DNA from: Rahnella ecdela
Lineage (GTDB): Bacteria > Pseudomonadota > Gammaproteobacteria > Enterobacterales > Enterobacteriaceae
Assembly (NCBI RefSeq): GCF_019049625.1
Contig: NZ_JAFMOY010000131.1
Coordinates: 124,001-188,000, forward strand
Length of the DNA: 64,000 nt
Direction of reading: 5' to 3'
Both the position numbers and the translations under genes were made by a program. The notes beneath the pieces were generated by a model. That model ran no database searches, was not told where the DNA came from, and was given only the letters and a program-made list of their open reading frames with translations. Shown in pieces: positions 26,252 to 35,457 of the stretch; within the stretch, counting starts at the first letter, position 1; every line of letters begins with the position of its first letter.

Positions 26252-26670
26252 AATACATCATGACGGTGTTAGTGCTCACGCTCGCGGGTGCGCTCTTTGC
26301 GTGGCGGGGAGCAAATCAGAAAGTAGCAGCGGCCAATCAGCACATTCAGCAATTAAAAACGACGCTGGAAGCCAGCGCGCTGGCCATCAGTGAGCTGAAA
26401 GCCAGCGGTCAGCGTAATGAGCGTGCGCTGCTTGTGCTCCGTCAGCAGGTTAATGCGGCGGGTACGCTGGCCGCGCTTCGGAATCAGACAATTACGAGGT
26501 TACTCAATGAAAATGAAGCGCTGCGCGGCTGGTTTCAGTCTCCTTTGCCTGATGACATTATCCGGCTGCACACCCGCCCCGCGTTCGATAAACCCGGCGA
26601 TTATTTACGTTGGCTGTCCGAAAGTCAGCAGTTGTCCGATGCCGGGAAGCACCCCGAAAACCAACGGTGA
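26248..26670 (+). CDS. lysB: LysB-like inner-membrane spanin
   Basis: A 140-residue protein with one N-terminal membrane segment (YIMTVLVLTLAGALFAW) and a long coiled coil (about 25-75), as in inner-membrane spanins of P2. It starts in the ATGA overlap with the endolysin gene. It acts with the lipoprotein LysC to fuse inner and outer membranes at lysis. Confidence 0.88.
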   Translation: MKYIMTVLVLTLAGALFAWRGANQKVAAANQHIQQLKTTLEASALAISELKASGQRNERALLVLRQQVNAAGTLAALRNQTITRLLNENEALRGWFQSPLPDDIIRLHTRPAFDKPGDYLRWLSESQQLSDAGKHPENQR

Positions 26671-26797
26671 TTTAAGCGAAGACAATCGCCAACTGGAGAG
26701 CGCGCTGGTGAACTGTGCGTTGCAAGTCGAGACCGTTAAACAATGTCAGGAGTCACACGATGTTGAAGCCCGCCAGCCTGAAAAACGCGATCTTTAA
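26507..26797 (+). CDS. lysC: LysC-like outer-membrane spanin lipoprotein (nested gene)
   Basis: A 96-residue lipoprotein encoded in another frame, starting inside lysB. The signal MKMKRCAAGFSLLCLMTLSGC has a lipobox (LSGC, Cys21) and is followed by a Pro-rich mature part. The overlapping arrangement is the usual lysB/lysC pair. A longer reading from 26417 would hide the signal peptide and is rejected. Confidence 0.88.
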   Translation: MKMKRCAAGFSLLCLMTLSGCTPAPRSINPAIIYVGCPKVSSCPMPGSTPKTNGDLSEDNRQLESALVNCALQVETVKQCQESHDVEARQPEKRDL

Positions 26798-27227
26798 GTC
26801 CGTTCCGTTGCTGCGTGATAACCCGGATATGCTGCACATGTTTGTTGATGGCGGCACGATTAATGCCACGCTGGCTACGTCGTTATCGTTTGAGAATCGC
26901 TACACGCTGGATATTGTCGTAACAGATTACACCGGGGATTTAAACCTGCTGATTGTGCCGGTGAACGTGTGGCTGCGTGAGCATCAGCCGGACATCATGA
27001 CCACAGAGGAAGGGAAAAAACGCGGCTTCACCTACGTAGCAGATATTAATAACGACGACAGCAAAGACGTGCGCATGAGCCTGCAACTGACCGAGCGCAC
27101 CATCGTCAAAGAGGCTGACCGCAGGCTCACTGTTACGCCACTGGATGAGCCCCCGTTACCGGTGCCGGTACACCGGCCAATGGAGCTGTATGTGCATGGT
27201 GAGCTTGTGAGTCAATGGGATGAATGA
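26760..27227 (+). CDS. R: Tail completion protein R
   Basis: A 155-residue protein, same size as P2 R, with MLKPASLKNAIFKSVPLL at the start, RYTLDIVVTDYTGDLNLLIVPV in the middle and RPMELYVHGELVSQWDE at the end, all closely matching P2 R. It overlaps the end of lysC and the start of S. Confidence 0.95.
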   Translation: MLKPASLKNAIFKSVPLLRDNPDMLHMFVDGGTINATLATSLSFENRYTLDIVVTDYTGDLNLLIVPVNVWLREHQPDIMTTEEGKKRGFTYVADINNDDSKDVRMSLQLTERTIVKEADRRLTVTPLDEPPLPVPVHRPMELYVHGELVSQWDE

Positions 27228-27666
27228 GCTCAAGCCCTTTGACGATAAGCTCGCCGGATTGCTGGCAAGCCTGTCCCCCGCTGGCCGTCGTAAGATGGCC
27301 GCTGAAATAGCCAAAAAGCTGCGAGCTAGCCAGCAGCAGCGCATCAAGCAACAAAAGGCACCGGACGGTACGCCCTACGCTAAGCGAAAGCGTCAGCCGG
27401 TCAGAGGTAAAAAGGGCAGGGTAAAGCGGGAAATGTTCGCCAAGCTGCGCACGGCGCGATACCTAAAAGCGAATGGCTCACCCGATGCGGCAGTGGTTGA
27501 GTTTGTTGGGAGGGTGCAGCGGATTGCGCGTATTCATCAGGAAGGGTTACGGGATAAGCCGAACCGTCACAGTAAGCCGGTGCAGTACGAAACCCGCCCT
27601 TTGTTGGGTTTCAGTACTGATGACCGTCAAATTATTGAAAGCACTATTCTCTTTCTTATGAGTTAA
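27220..27666 (+). CDS. S: Tail completion protein S
   Basis: A 148-residue basic protein starting MNELKPFDDKLAGLLASLS, with RQPVRGKKGRVKREMFAKL and the end RPLLGFSTDDRQIIE, as in P2 S (150 residues). It overlaps R by 8 bp. It forms the head-tail joining part of the tail. Confidence 0.94.
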   Translation: MNELKPFDDKLAGLLASLSPAGRRKMAAEIAKKLRASQQQRIKQQKAPDGTPYAKRKRQPVRGKKGRVKREMFAKLRTARYLKANGSPDAAVVEFVGRVQRIARIHQEGLRDKPNRHSKPVQYETRPLLGFSTDDRQIIESTILFLMS

Positions 27667-27694
27667 ATGTTAGATATCTGAATCAAAAGAAATA

Positions 27695-28462
27695 CTAATC
27701 TTCACTGCGTTCTTTAAGGTCGCAAACAATATTATTAAGTTTGTAAAAGTTTCTAGCTCCAATGAGTAGGACGAAACCTGATACGAGGAAAGTTATAATG
27801 AACGCTATGGCTATTTTTAGATCTCTTTCCTCTTTGGATATATAGTGTTTTAACTCTTCTTTTAGATCGACATCAGAAGTTGTTAGGTAATTACAAGCAT
27901 CTTTTATGTATTGCGATTCATTTTCTTTTAATGTAGTACAGGCTTTTTTGTTGTAAGTTTTTTGATTCCCTGTATCGAGAATATTATAAGTCGATATCAA
28001 TAATTTTGGCGTGTTTGCATCTGCATAGGAAGCGTAGCCATACTTAAAACTAGAAAGTGAGAGCAGCATCCCTAAACTAAAAATAATAAAAACAAAGGCT
28101 ATTAACGAAGTAAAAAAAGTATCCCCACGAAGTTCGCGTTTAACTCCAACTTCGCCAAAATAGCCTGAAAACCATAACAACTTTCGTTTTATTATTTTAT
28201 CCTTTAATGCATTATTCACTATAAGAGCATCATCAAGGGAACTGACATTAATACCATGTATTAATTTGAATAAATGGAGGTTGTGTAAGTCGTTGTCATA
28301 TTTTATAAATCTCGCGTCAGTAAAGTTCAATCTAAATATTTTAGTAAATATTCGAATAAAGAAAGATATATCCGGAACCCTCACCCAAATAATCCATACT
28401 ACTGCTAAAAATAGTAATATTTTAATGTATTGTGGTATGAATTCGATATTGAAAAACGCCAT
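27695..28462 (-). CDS. Membrane protein cargo gene between S and V
   Basis: A 255-residue membrane protein read against the late genes. Hydrophobic segments lie at about residues 9-29 (YIKILLFLAVVWIIWV), 118-140 (FTSLIAFVFIIFSLGMLLSL) and 218-240 (IAIAFIITFLVSGFVLLIGA). It resembles the DUF6216 type in outline, by memory. The start at 28462 is chosen because AGGAG precedes it; an ATG twelve codons upstream has none. The gene and its flanks are very AT-rich. The place is that of orf30 in P2. A role as a lysogenic conversion or exclusion gene is inferred. Confidence 0.7.
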   Translation of the reverse strand: MAFFNIEFIPQYIKILLFLAVVWIIWVRVPDISFFIRIFTKIFRLNFTDARFIKYDNDLHNLHLFKLIHGINVSSLDDALIVNNALKDKIIKRKLLWFSGYFGEVGVKRELRGDTFFTSLIAFVFIIFSLGMLLSLSSFKYGYASYADANTPKLLISTYNILDTGNQKTYNKKACTTLKENESQYIKDACNYLTTSDVDLKEELKHYISKEERDLKIAIAFIITFLVSGFVLLIGARNFYKLNNIVCDLKERSED

Positions 28463-28690
28463 GTTCAGCTCCTTTGATTTTAAGATTAATATTTTCATTC
28501 TGGTGTTGCGTGTTTTTTGATGCTAGCACATGAGATTAATAAAGATACATATTTATCGTTAATTATTTTTTGAGGTATTAAATATATAATAATATTTATT
28601 TAAATGACTGCTTTTTTAAGGTTGTTGTGCTGCCTGTCAAATAACAATTCTGCATTGCTGACAGATCCCTCTGGCGGCATCCTTTACCTC

Positions 28691-29332
28691 ATGAATACAC
28701 TCGAAACCCTTTCCGAACTTGCGCGCGCCGTGCGCGACATTATCCGCATTGGCGTAGTTGCCGAAGTGGATACCACGCTGGGACTTTGTCGTGTCCAGTC
28801 TGGTGAGCTTGTAACTGACTGGCTGCACTGGCTTACGTCTCGCGCCGGTAGTTCGCGTACTTGGTGGGCACCTTCCGTAGGTGAGCAGGTTTTGCTGCTT
28901 TCACTTGGCGGTGAGCTTGATACCGGGTTCGTGCTGCCGGGCATTTATTCCAATGATTTCCCCGCGCCGTCGGTATCACCGCAGGCGTATCACGTCAGTT
29001 TTTCTGACGGTGCCGTGCTGGAGTACGAGCCGGAAACCGGCGCGCTGACCGTGAGCGGTATTCAGACCGCTGATATTTCCGCTGCAACGTCAATCAGTGC
29101 CACCGCGCCGAATGTCACCGTCACGGCCAGCAGCAAAATCACGTTTGATACGCCGGAGGTGGTGTGTACGAACAAGCTGACCACCGGCTCATTAGAGGTG
29201 AAAAAAGGCGGTGCGATGAAAGGCAATATTGCGCACAGCGGCGGCGCGTTTACCTCCAACGGTGTGCAGGTTGATACCCACACACACGGCGGCGTCCAGA
29301 CGGGTGGCGGAAACACCGGTAAACCGAATTGA
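28691..29332 (+). CDS. V: Baseplate spike protein V
   Basis: Central spike that pierces the outer membrane. The 213 residues match P2 V (211): SRTWWAPSVGEQVLLLSLGGELDTGFVLPGIYS near the middle, beta-helix repeats after residue 125, and the tip VDTHTHGGV whose His-x-His binds iron in the P2 structure. The start at 28691 corresponds to P2; an ATG at 28604 lies in the AT-rich leader. Confidence 0.95.
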   Translation: MNTLETLSELARAVRDIIRIGVVAEVDTTLGLCRVQSGELVTDWLHWLTSRAGSSRTWWAPSVGEQVLLLSLGGELDTGFVLPGIYSNDFPAPSVSPQAYHVSFSDGAVLEYEPETGALTVSGIQTADISAATSISATAPNVTVTASSKITFDTPEVVCTNKLTTGSLEVKKGGAMKGNIAHSGGAFTSNGVQVDTHTHGGVQTGGGNTGKPN

Positions 29333-29349
29333 TAGCAGAGGTTTTGATA

Positions 29350-29700
29350 ATGACTAACGCGAAATATCTCGGCATGTCACGCCAGTCAGGGCGCTCGGTT
29401 GAAGACATGGCGCACATCAACCAGTCAGTCAGTGACATCTTGCGAACGCCCATAGGCTCTCGGGTCATGCGCCGAAATTATGGCTCGCTGCTTTCCGCGC
29501 TGACCGACCAGCCACAAAACGCGGCGCTGCGGTTGCAAATCATGGCCGCGTGTTATTCGGCGATCCTTCGCTGGGAACCGCGCGTCAGCCTGACCGGCAT
29601 CACCTTTGAAACCACTTACAGCGGGGAGATGGTGGTCAATATTACCGGCAACCGCACGGATTCCCCCGGCAGTTTCTCTTCTTCCATCTCACTGAGTTAA
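29350..29700 (+). CDS. W: Baseplate assembly protein W
   Basis: A 116-residue member of the gp25-like lysozyme family without catalytic role, with ISQSI-like HINQSVSDILRTPIGSRVMRRNYGS, as in P2 W (115). It begins 17 bp after V and ends 4 bp before J. It forms part of the baseplate wedge. Confidence 0.94.
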   Translation: MTNAKYLGMSRQSGRSVEDMAHINQSVSDILRTPIGSRVMRRNYGSLLSALTDQPQNAALRLQIMAACYSAILRWEPRVSLTGITFETTYSGEMVVNITGNRTDSPGSFSSSISLS

Positions 29701-29704
29701 CACT

Positions 29705-30613
29705 ATGGCCACGATTGATTTAAGCCTGCTCCCCGCGCCGGATGTGGTCGAGGAGTTGGACTATGAAACCCTCTTTGAAGAGCGTAAAGCGACGTTGCTC
29801 TCCCTGTATGACGAAAGCGAACGTGAAGCCGTCGCACGTACCCTGTCGCTCGAATCGGAGCCGATTGTGAAGCTGTTGCAGGAAAATGCCTACCGTGAGG
29901 TAATTTTGCGTCAGCGTGTCAACGAGGCGGCGCGCGCCAATATGCTGGCCTACGCCACCGGCGCTGACCTCGACCAGCTCGGCGCAAACTATAACGTTGC
30001 GCGGCTGGTTATCACTGAGGCTGATGATACGGTGCTGCCGCCGGTTGCCGAGGTGCTGGAAAGTGACAGTGATTTTCGTGTGCGTATTCAGCAGGCTTTT
30101 GAGGGTCTGAGCGTGGCCGGTTCAACGGGCGCTTATCAGTTCCATGGCCGCAGTGCTGACGGTCGGGTTGCGGACGTGTCAGTGATTAGCCCGGAACCTG
30201 CCAGCGTGACGATTTCTGTGCTGTCGCGTGAGGGAGGCGGCGCGGCCAGCGCGGAGCTTATCGCGATTGTGAATGCGGCGCTCAACGCCGAAGACGTGCG
30301 CCCGGTGGCTGACCGCGTGACCGTACAGTCAGCAAAGATTGTGCCATATCAGATTATTGCCGAGCTCTACGTTTATCCGGGGCCTGAATTAGAGCCCGTC
30401 AGGCTGGCCGCAGCCGATAAGCTTAACGCTTACACGCTGGCACAGCACCGGCTGGGGCGTGATATCCGTCTCTCGGCTATCTATGCCGCGCTGCATGTTG
30501 AAGGTGTTCAACGTGTCGAGCTCACGCAGCCGCTGGCCGATATCGTACTGGATGACACGCAGGCGTCATATTGCACTGAGTCCTCCATCACTATCGGGGG
30601 CACCGATGAGTAA
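29705..30613 (+). CDS. J: Baseplate protein J
   Basis: Wedge protein of 302 residues, identical in size to P2 J. Features are LLPAPDVVEELDYETLFEERKATL at the start, RQRVNEAARANMLAYATGADLDQLGANYNV in the middle and STGAYQFHGRSADGRVADVSVISPEPA. It overlaps gene I by 8 bp. Confidence 0.95.
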   Translation: MATIDLSLLPAPDVVEELDYETLFEERKATLLSLYDESEREAVARTLSLESEPIVKLLQENAYREVILRQRVNEAARANMLAYATGADLDQLGANYNVARLVITEADDTVLPPVAEVLESDSDFRVRIQQAFEGLSVAGSTGAYQFHGRSADGRVADVSVISPEPASVTISVLSREGGGAASAELIAIVNAALNAEDVRPVADRVTVQSAKIVPYQIIAELYVYPGPELEPVRLAAADKLNAYTLAQHRLGRDIRLSAIYAALHVEGVQRVELTQPLADIVLDDTQASYCTESSITIGGTDE

Positions 30614-31136
30614 TGTGCGCCTGTTACCTGTGGGTTCTTCTCCGCTGGAGGTTGCCGCCGCTGCGGCGTGCGCCGAGCTGACCGCTGTCCCGGTGCCGCT
30701 GCGTGATTTATGGAACCCGCAGACCTGTCCGGCGAAGTTTTTGCCTTATCTCGCATGGGCGTTTTCGGTTGACCGTTGGGACGAAAGCTGGCCGGAGGCA
30801 ACAAAACGCGGCGTGATCCAGTCAGCTTATTTTATTCATACCCATAAAGGCACCATCAGCGCAATCCGCCGGGTGGTTGAGCCGCTGGGGTACGTCATCA
30901 ATATTTCTGAGTGGTGGGAAACCAACAGCCCGCCCGGCACGTTTCGCCTCGATATCGGTGTACTGGAAAGCGGCATCACCGAAGAAATGTATCAGGAGAT
31001 GGAGCGGCTCATTGCGGATGCGAAACCCGCCAGTCGCCACCTTGAGACGCTGACGATTATTCAGGATATCCCCGGCCATATTTTTGTCGGCGCGCTTTCT
31101 TACGACGGCGACGTCATCACCGTTTATCCGGCCTAA
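30606..31136 (+). CDS. I: Tail protein I
   Basis: A 176-residue tail-tip protein, same size as P2 I, with LRDLWNPQTCPAKFLPYLAWAFSVDRWD and HKGTISAIRRVVEPLGY. The start at 30606 overlaps J. It links the baseplate to tail fibre H. Confidence 0.94.
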   Translation: MSNVRLLPVGSSPLEVAAAAACAELTAVPVPLRDLWNPQTCPAKFLPYLAWAFSVDRWDESWPEATKRGVIQSAYFIHTHKGTISAIRRVVEPLGYVINISEWWETNSPPGTFRLDIGVLESGITEEMYQEMERLIADAKPASRHLETLTIIQDIPGHIFVGALSYDGDVITVYPA

Positions 31137-31150
31137 GCAGAGGAGCATTC

Positions 31151-33298
31151 ATGGCGACTTATAAAGCATTACTGACTACCGCCGGAGCGGCCAAAATCGC
31201 CGCCGCCACGGCGGGCGGAACTCAGGTGAACATCACACGTATGGCCGTCGGTGACGGGGGCGGTAAGCTCCCGACGCCTGACCCAAAACAAACCAAGCTG
31301 GTTAATGAGGTTTATCGCGCCAATCTCAACCGGCTGAGCATCGATGCCAAAAACAGTAATTATCTGGTGGCCGAGCTGGTGATTCAGCCCGACGTCGGCG
31401 GCTTCTGGATGCGTGAAATGGGCTTATATGATGCTGACGGCGTGCTGGTTGCTGTCAGTAATATGGCTGAAAGCTATAAACCCCAACTGGCCGAAGGGTC
31501 AGGCCGGTTACAGACGCTGCGCATGGTGCTTATCGTCAGTGAAATTGATGCCGTAGCGCTGAGCATTGATGGCTCTACCGTGATGGCCACAAAAGACTAT
31601 GTTGACGATAAGTTGGCCGCACATGAAAAATCCCGTAACCATCCCGACGGTACGCTGACGGCAAAAGGTTTTGTGCAGCTTAACAGCTCGGTCAGCAGTA
31701 CCAGTGAAACGCTGGCGGCGACGCCAAAGGCGGTGAAAGCGGCCAACGACAATGCCAACACCCGCGTGCCGTCCACCCGCAAGGTGAACAATAAAGTGCT
31801 GAGCACTGACATTACCCTGACGGCGGCGGACGTGGGGGCACTTGCTTCAACCGGCGGCGTGGTTACTGGCGAAATCAAAGGTACCTCTGCGGTATTTTCC
31901 GGCTCACTAACACAACGGGAAAACATCGCAAGTTATCGACAACTGATCTCCAGAGCAGATGCGTTTTCAGCATACACAACGTATAACCGGCTTGATCAGG
32001 TGGAAGGGATGCGACCCGGCTCAGTGATCGCTGTTGGCGATATTGCCGCCCGCCTTACAACAGCGGCGGGTGATCCATACGGTCGTATTCTCGCCGGGGT
32101 GAGTTTTCAGTACAACACCACCGGCGGCGGAAGGTTAGTGCTCAATGCCAGAAATGACGCGGGAGTAGTTAAATCCTCTTTAACGTTAGATGGTGATAGC
32201 GCCAATGCGACGTTTACGGGTGACACCGAATTTAAAGGATTAGTGAGATTCAGCCGCCATGATGGTGCGTGTGAATTCAGCTCGTCAGATGCTGTACATC
32301 CATTGATCTCGGTGAACTATTCAGGCGCGGGGAATTTCGGCTTTTGGGATACCACTAACGGCAGGTGGATCCTGCGAAAAAGAGCGTCAAACCTGACAAC
32401 GGGTAACGCAGATAATTGGGTGATAGACAGCGGCCTTGAAATCGCCGGTGCGTATGGCCTGACGTTATCGACGGCGCTGCCTGTTTCCAGCGGCGGCACG
32501 GGTGCCAAAACCGCAGCGGATGCAGTAAAAAATCTCGGTGCGCTCCCTGCTAACGGCACAGCCGTGGCGGCAACCAAATTAGCCACGGCGCGAAAAATTG
32601 CCGGTGTGGCGTTTGACGGCACGAAAGATATCAGTATCAGTGCACGAAACGTCGACGCACTACCCTCGGGCGGCACTGCTGTTGCAGCGACTAAACTCGC
32701 CACCGCCCGCAAGATTGCCGGTGTAGCCTTTGACGGCACCAAAGACATCAATCTCACCAACTCGAGTGTCGGGCTTGGGAATGTCGGGAATTTTGCCGCC
32801 GTTCAGCAAGGCGGCGGTGTCGGTATGGGTACGAATAAAATCTATATCGGCTGGACGGGGGCGAAGGTAAAAATTCAGGTAGACGCCTCTGATATGGGGG
32901 AGGTTTACACAACGCAGAACAAACCGCCTTTTGTTGACGCTTATTCTAAGACTGAAAGTAATGCGCATTATATTGCGCGTGACAGCGTCAAAACTGCCGG
33001 ATTTGCGAGCGGAAACGTGGCCAATCCCTATATGCGGCATGAGGCAAGTGACGCTGTGGTTTATCTTGCGGATCGCAACTGGTCAGACTCTCGCTTTATT
33101 TATGACGTGCAGCGCGGCAGTCAGGCGCTGGTGAATGCAGGCTGGACTGCTCACCAAAACTGGGAAGCACCGACGGGGTGTTTTATGACGGGCTTAAACA
33201 TCCGTCCTGACTTGGGTGACTGCCGCATGATGGGCAAATATTACCGTGCGTTAATGGTACGAACGGCGAGTGGAAGCTGGCGACAGGTGGGTAACTAA
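31151..33298 (+). CDS. H: Tail fibre protein H
   Basis: Receptor-binding fibre of 715 residues. The first 160 (ITRMAVGDGGGKLPTPDPKQT, GGFWMREMGLYDADG, AESYKPQLAEGSGR) are the conserved P2 H attachment domain. They are followed by ATPKAVKAANDNAN-type repeats. The rest is specific to this phage. Residues 464-540 hold two copies of a 39-residue repeat containing AVAATKLATARKIAGVAFDG. The C-terminus WRQVGN is the likely receptor tip. It is longer than P2 H (669). Confidence 0.93.
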   Translation: MATYKALLTTAGAAKIAAATAGGTQVNITRMAVGDGGGKLPTPDPKQTKLVNEVYRANLNRLSIDAKNSNYLVAELVIQPDVGGFWMREMGLYDADGVLVAVSNMAESYKPQLAEGSGRLQTLRMVLIVSEIDAVALSIDGSTVMATKDYVDDKLAAHEKSRNHPDGTLTAKGFVQLNSSVSSTSETLAATPKAVKAANDNANTRVPSTRKVNNKVLSTDITLTAADVGALASTGGVVTGEIKGTSAVFSGSLTQRENIASYRQLISRADAFSAYTTYNRLDQVEGMRPGSVIAVGDIAARLTTAAGDPYGRILAGVSFQYNTTGGGRLVLNARNDAGVVKSSLTLDGDSANATFTGDTEFKGLVRFSRHDGACEFSSSDAVHPLISVNYSGAGNFGFWDTTNGRWILRKRASNLTTGNADNWVIDSGLEIAGAYGLTLSTALPVSSGGTGAKTAADAVKNLGALPANGTAVAATKLATARKIAGVAFDGTKDISISARNVDALPSGGTAVAATKLATARKIAGVAFDGTKDINLTNSSVGLGNVGNFAAVQQGGGVGMGTNKIYIGWTGAKVKIQVDASDMGEVYTTQNKPPFVDAYSKTESNAHYIARDSVKTAGFASGNVANPYMRHEASDAVVYLADRNWSDSRFIYDVQRGSQALVNAGWTAHQNWEAPTGCFMTGLNIRPDLGDCRMMGKYYRALMVRTASGSWRQVGN
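32541..32757 (+). repeat. Tandem repeat within tail fibre H
   Basis: Two successive units of about 117 bases encode nearly the same 39 residues (ALPxxGTAVAATKLATARKIAGVAFDGTKDI...). The protein core is identical over 25 residues, while the codons differ at many third positions, so the units are old or recoded copies. Confidence 0.85.
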
Positions 33299-33299
33299 T

Positions 33300-33848
33300 A
33301 TGATTACGTTCAAAAATATCAAAATCTCAAAGCAAGTTTTTGAAGAGGGTTTGGCCGTCCCCGTTCTCTATTTCGAAGATGAAAACGGTAATGATTGGTA
33401 CACATTACGCGATGAGAAATGGGCGGGTAAAAATGCATTTATTGCCGTGGGTCAGGACGGATTTATTAATACATGGTCGGAGAACCCTAACTTTTTAACG
33501 TTATCAGAAGGTGTGAGTGTTTATGAAGTTTCAGCTAAAAATTTACCGGCAGATATTGGCCAGCAAACCTACGGCTATCAGGACGGGACATTTATTAAGT
33601 TCGAGCCGGTAGCGTCAGAAGTGGCTGAGAAAAAAAGAAATGATTTACTGAGCAAAGCGGCCATAGCCATTGCGCCTTTACAGGATGCTGTAGACATCGA
33701 TGACGCAACAGAAGCTGAACTGCAAGAGCTTAAAGCATGGAAAACTTGCCGTGTTGCTCTTAACAGGCTGGATTTGACCAGTGCTACTGATATCACTTGG
33801 CCAGAGCTACCCGGCAAAAAAATCGAAAATACCGATACGGTTAATTGA
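33300..33848 (+). CDS. G: Tail fibre assembly protein G
   Basis: Chaperone of fibre folding, 182 residues, with the family feature WPELPGKK near the C-terminus (Caudo_TAP type) and the central linker EKKRNDLLSKAAIAIAPLQDAVD. It starts one base after H in the usual TAATATG overlap region. Longer starts inside H are rejected. Confidence 0.9.
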   Translation: MITFKNIKISKQVFEEGLAVPVLYFEDENGNDWYTLRDEKWAGKNAFIAVGQDGFINTWSENPNFLTLSEGVSVYEVSAKNLPADIGQQTYGYQDGTFIKFEPVASEVAEKKRNDLLSKAAIAIAPLQDAVDIDDATEAELQELKAWKTCRVALNRLDLTSATDITWPELPGKKIENTDTVN

Positions 33849-33968
33849 GTTGCATTTAATGTATCGATCGGGGATACCGATCGGTTTCGCTTAAACGATC
33901 TGTGATAACTATTTGATAGCTTGCCAGAAATGGCGAAGGATATCGGAAAAATTTTACGGAGGTTTTAA

Positions 33969-34112
33969 ATGGAACTCACGCAGCAGGAAACTGAAATCAT
34001 TGCGGGATTTTTGGCTGAGAACTGGGCGGCGTTTTCGCAGTCTGCTGAAGAGGTCATGTCAGTATGTGCCCTGCATCGTCTGGCCGAAAAACTGGGGTTG
34101 GAAAGTGCCTGA
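33969..34112 (+). CDS. Small 47-residue phage protein between G and FI
   Basis: Not seen at usual length cut-offs. GGAGG followed by a spacer of seven bases precedes ATG at 33969. The 47 residues (MELTQQETEIIAGFLAENW ... LHRLAEKLGLESA) form an acidic amphipathic helix protein. A terminator follows. The strong ribosome site and clean frame argue for a real gene. Function unknown. Confidence 0.65.
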   Translation: MELTQQETEIIAGFLAENWAAFSQSAEEVMSVCALHRLAEKLGLESA

Positions 34113-34142
34113 TTATCCGTTCTGCCATTGAGTCTGACCATC

Positions 34143-34162
34143 GCCCCGTAAGGGGCTTTTTT
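34143..34162 (+). terminator. Terminator before the FI-FII-E-T-U-D operon
   Basis: GC-rich stem GCCCC / GGGGC with a GTAA loop followed by six T. It ends the V-to-G transcript and the 47-residue gene. The promoter of FI should lie between here and 34259, but no clean TGT-N12-ACA activator site was found. Confidence 0.88.
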
Positions 34163-34258
34163 ACGCCTGTTGTACCCTGAACCTCCCAACGCTCACCGCT
34201 CGCCCTGACTTCTGTTAAACAACAAAATGACCTTGCCTATTTTAACGGAGTTAAGCCG

Positions 34259-35446
34259 ATGAGTGATTTTCACCACGGCGTGCAGGTCGTCGAAATCAAC
34301 GACGGAACGCGCGTCATTACCACCGTATCCACGGCCATTATTGGCATGGTCTGCACGGCCAACGATGCTGACGAAAAAGTTTTTCCTCTTAACACACCGG
34401 TGTTAATCACCGATGTGATCGCCGCGCAGGGCAAGGCGGGGAAAACCGGCACGCTGTTACCGGCGCTGACAGCCATTGGCGACCAGTGCAAACCGGTCAC
34501 CGTCGTGGTGCGCGTGGCTCAGTCAGAAAACGAAGACGAGGAAGCCGCCGCTGCCGAAACCCTTTCTAACATCATCGGCGGGGCTGATGAGAATGGTCAG
34601 TATACGGGCATGAAAGCTTTGCTTACCGCCGAAGCGGCCACTGGCGTAAAACCGCGCATTCTCGGCGTGCCGGGGCTGGACTCGCAGGCAGTAGCCACGG
34701 CGCTGGCCACGGTTTGTCAGTCGCTGCGCGCGTTCGGTTATATCAGCGCGTGGGAATGTAAAACCCTCTCTGATGCCATTAAGTACCGTGACAATTTCAG
34801 CCAGCGTGAGCTGATGCTTATCTGGCCTGATTTTATTTCATGGGACACCAAACTAAACGCCAGCTCTACCGCCTACGCCACGGCGCGCGCGTTAGGTCTG
34901 CGCGCCAAAATAGACCAAAACACCGGCTGGCATAAAACCCTGTCAAACGTTGGCGTTAATGGCGTGACCGGTATCAGCGCCTCGGTGTTTTGGGATTTGC
35001 AGGCATCCGGCACCGATGCTGACCTGCTCAATGAGGCCGGTGTTACGACGCTGGTGCGTAAAGACGGCTTCCGCTTTTGGGGTAACCGCACCTGTTCTGA
35101 TGACCCGCTTTTCCTGTTTGAGAACTACACCCGCACCGCGCAGGTGCTGGCTGACACGATGGCCGAAGCGCATATGTGGGCGGTGGATAAACCGATGACC
35201 GCCTCGCTTATACGCGACATCATCGACGGCATCAACGCCAAATTCCGTGAGCTCAAATCGAATGGCTACATCATTGACGGCACCTGCTGGTTTGATGAAT
35301 CGGCCAACGATAAAGACACCCTGAAAGCCGGGAAACTTTATATCGATTATGACTACACGCCGGTGCCGCCGCTGGAGAGCCTGACCCTGCGTCAGCGCAT
35401 CACGGACACCTACCTCGTTAATCTGGCCGCATCCGTCAACAGCTAA
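34259..35446 (+). CDS. FI: Contractile tail sheath protein FI
   Basis: The 395 residues match P2 FI (396): MSDFHHGVQVVEINDGTRVITTVSTAIIGMVCTA at the start, PRILGVPGLDSQAVA and SNGYIIDGTCWFDESANDK near the end. It surrounds the tail tube and contracts on injection. GGAG stands nine bases before the ATG. Confidence 0.97.
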   Translation: MSDFHHGVQVVEINDGTRVITTVSTAIIGMVCTANDADEKVFPLNTPVLITDVIAAQGKAGKTGTLLPALTAIGDQCKPVTVVVRVAQSENEDEEAAAAETLSNIIGGADENGQYTGMKALLTAEAATGVKPRILGVPGLDSQAVATALATVCQSLRAFGYISAWECKTLSDAIKYRDNFSQRELMLIWPDFISWDTKLNASSTAYATARALGLRAKIDQNTGWHKTLSNVGVNGVTGISASVFWDLQASGTDADLLNEAGVTTLVRKDGFRFWGNRTCSDDPLFLFENYTRTAQVLADTMAEAHMWAVDKPMTASLIRDIIDGINAKFRELKSNGYIIDGTCWFDESANDKDTLKAGKLYIDYDYTPVPPLESLTLRQRITDTYLVNLAASVNS

Positions 35447-35457
35447 GGGCAATCGCA

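Noticed and set aside
33849-34258. Ogr-dependent late promoter (TGT-N12-ACA) before FI, and likewise before V and between P and O
   Set aside because: Near matches only; no exact dyad was found by eye, so no promoter is annotated.
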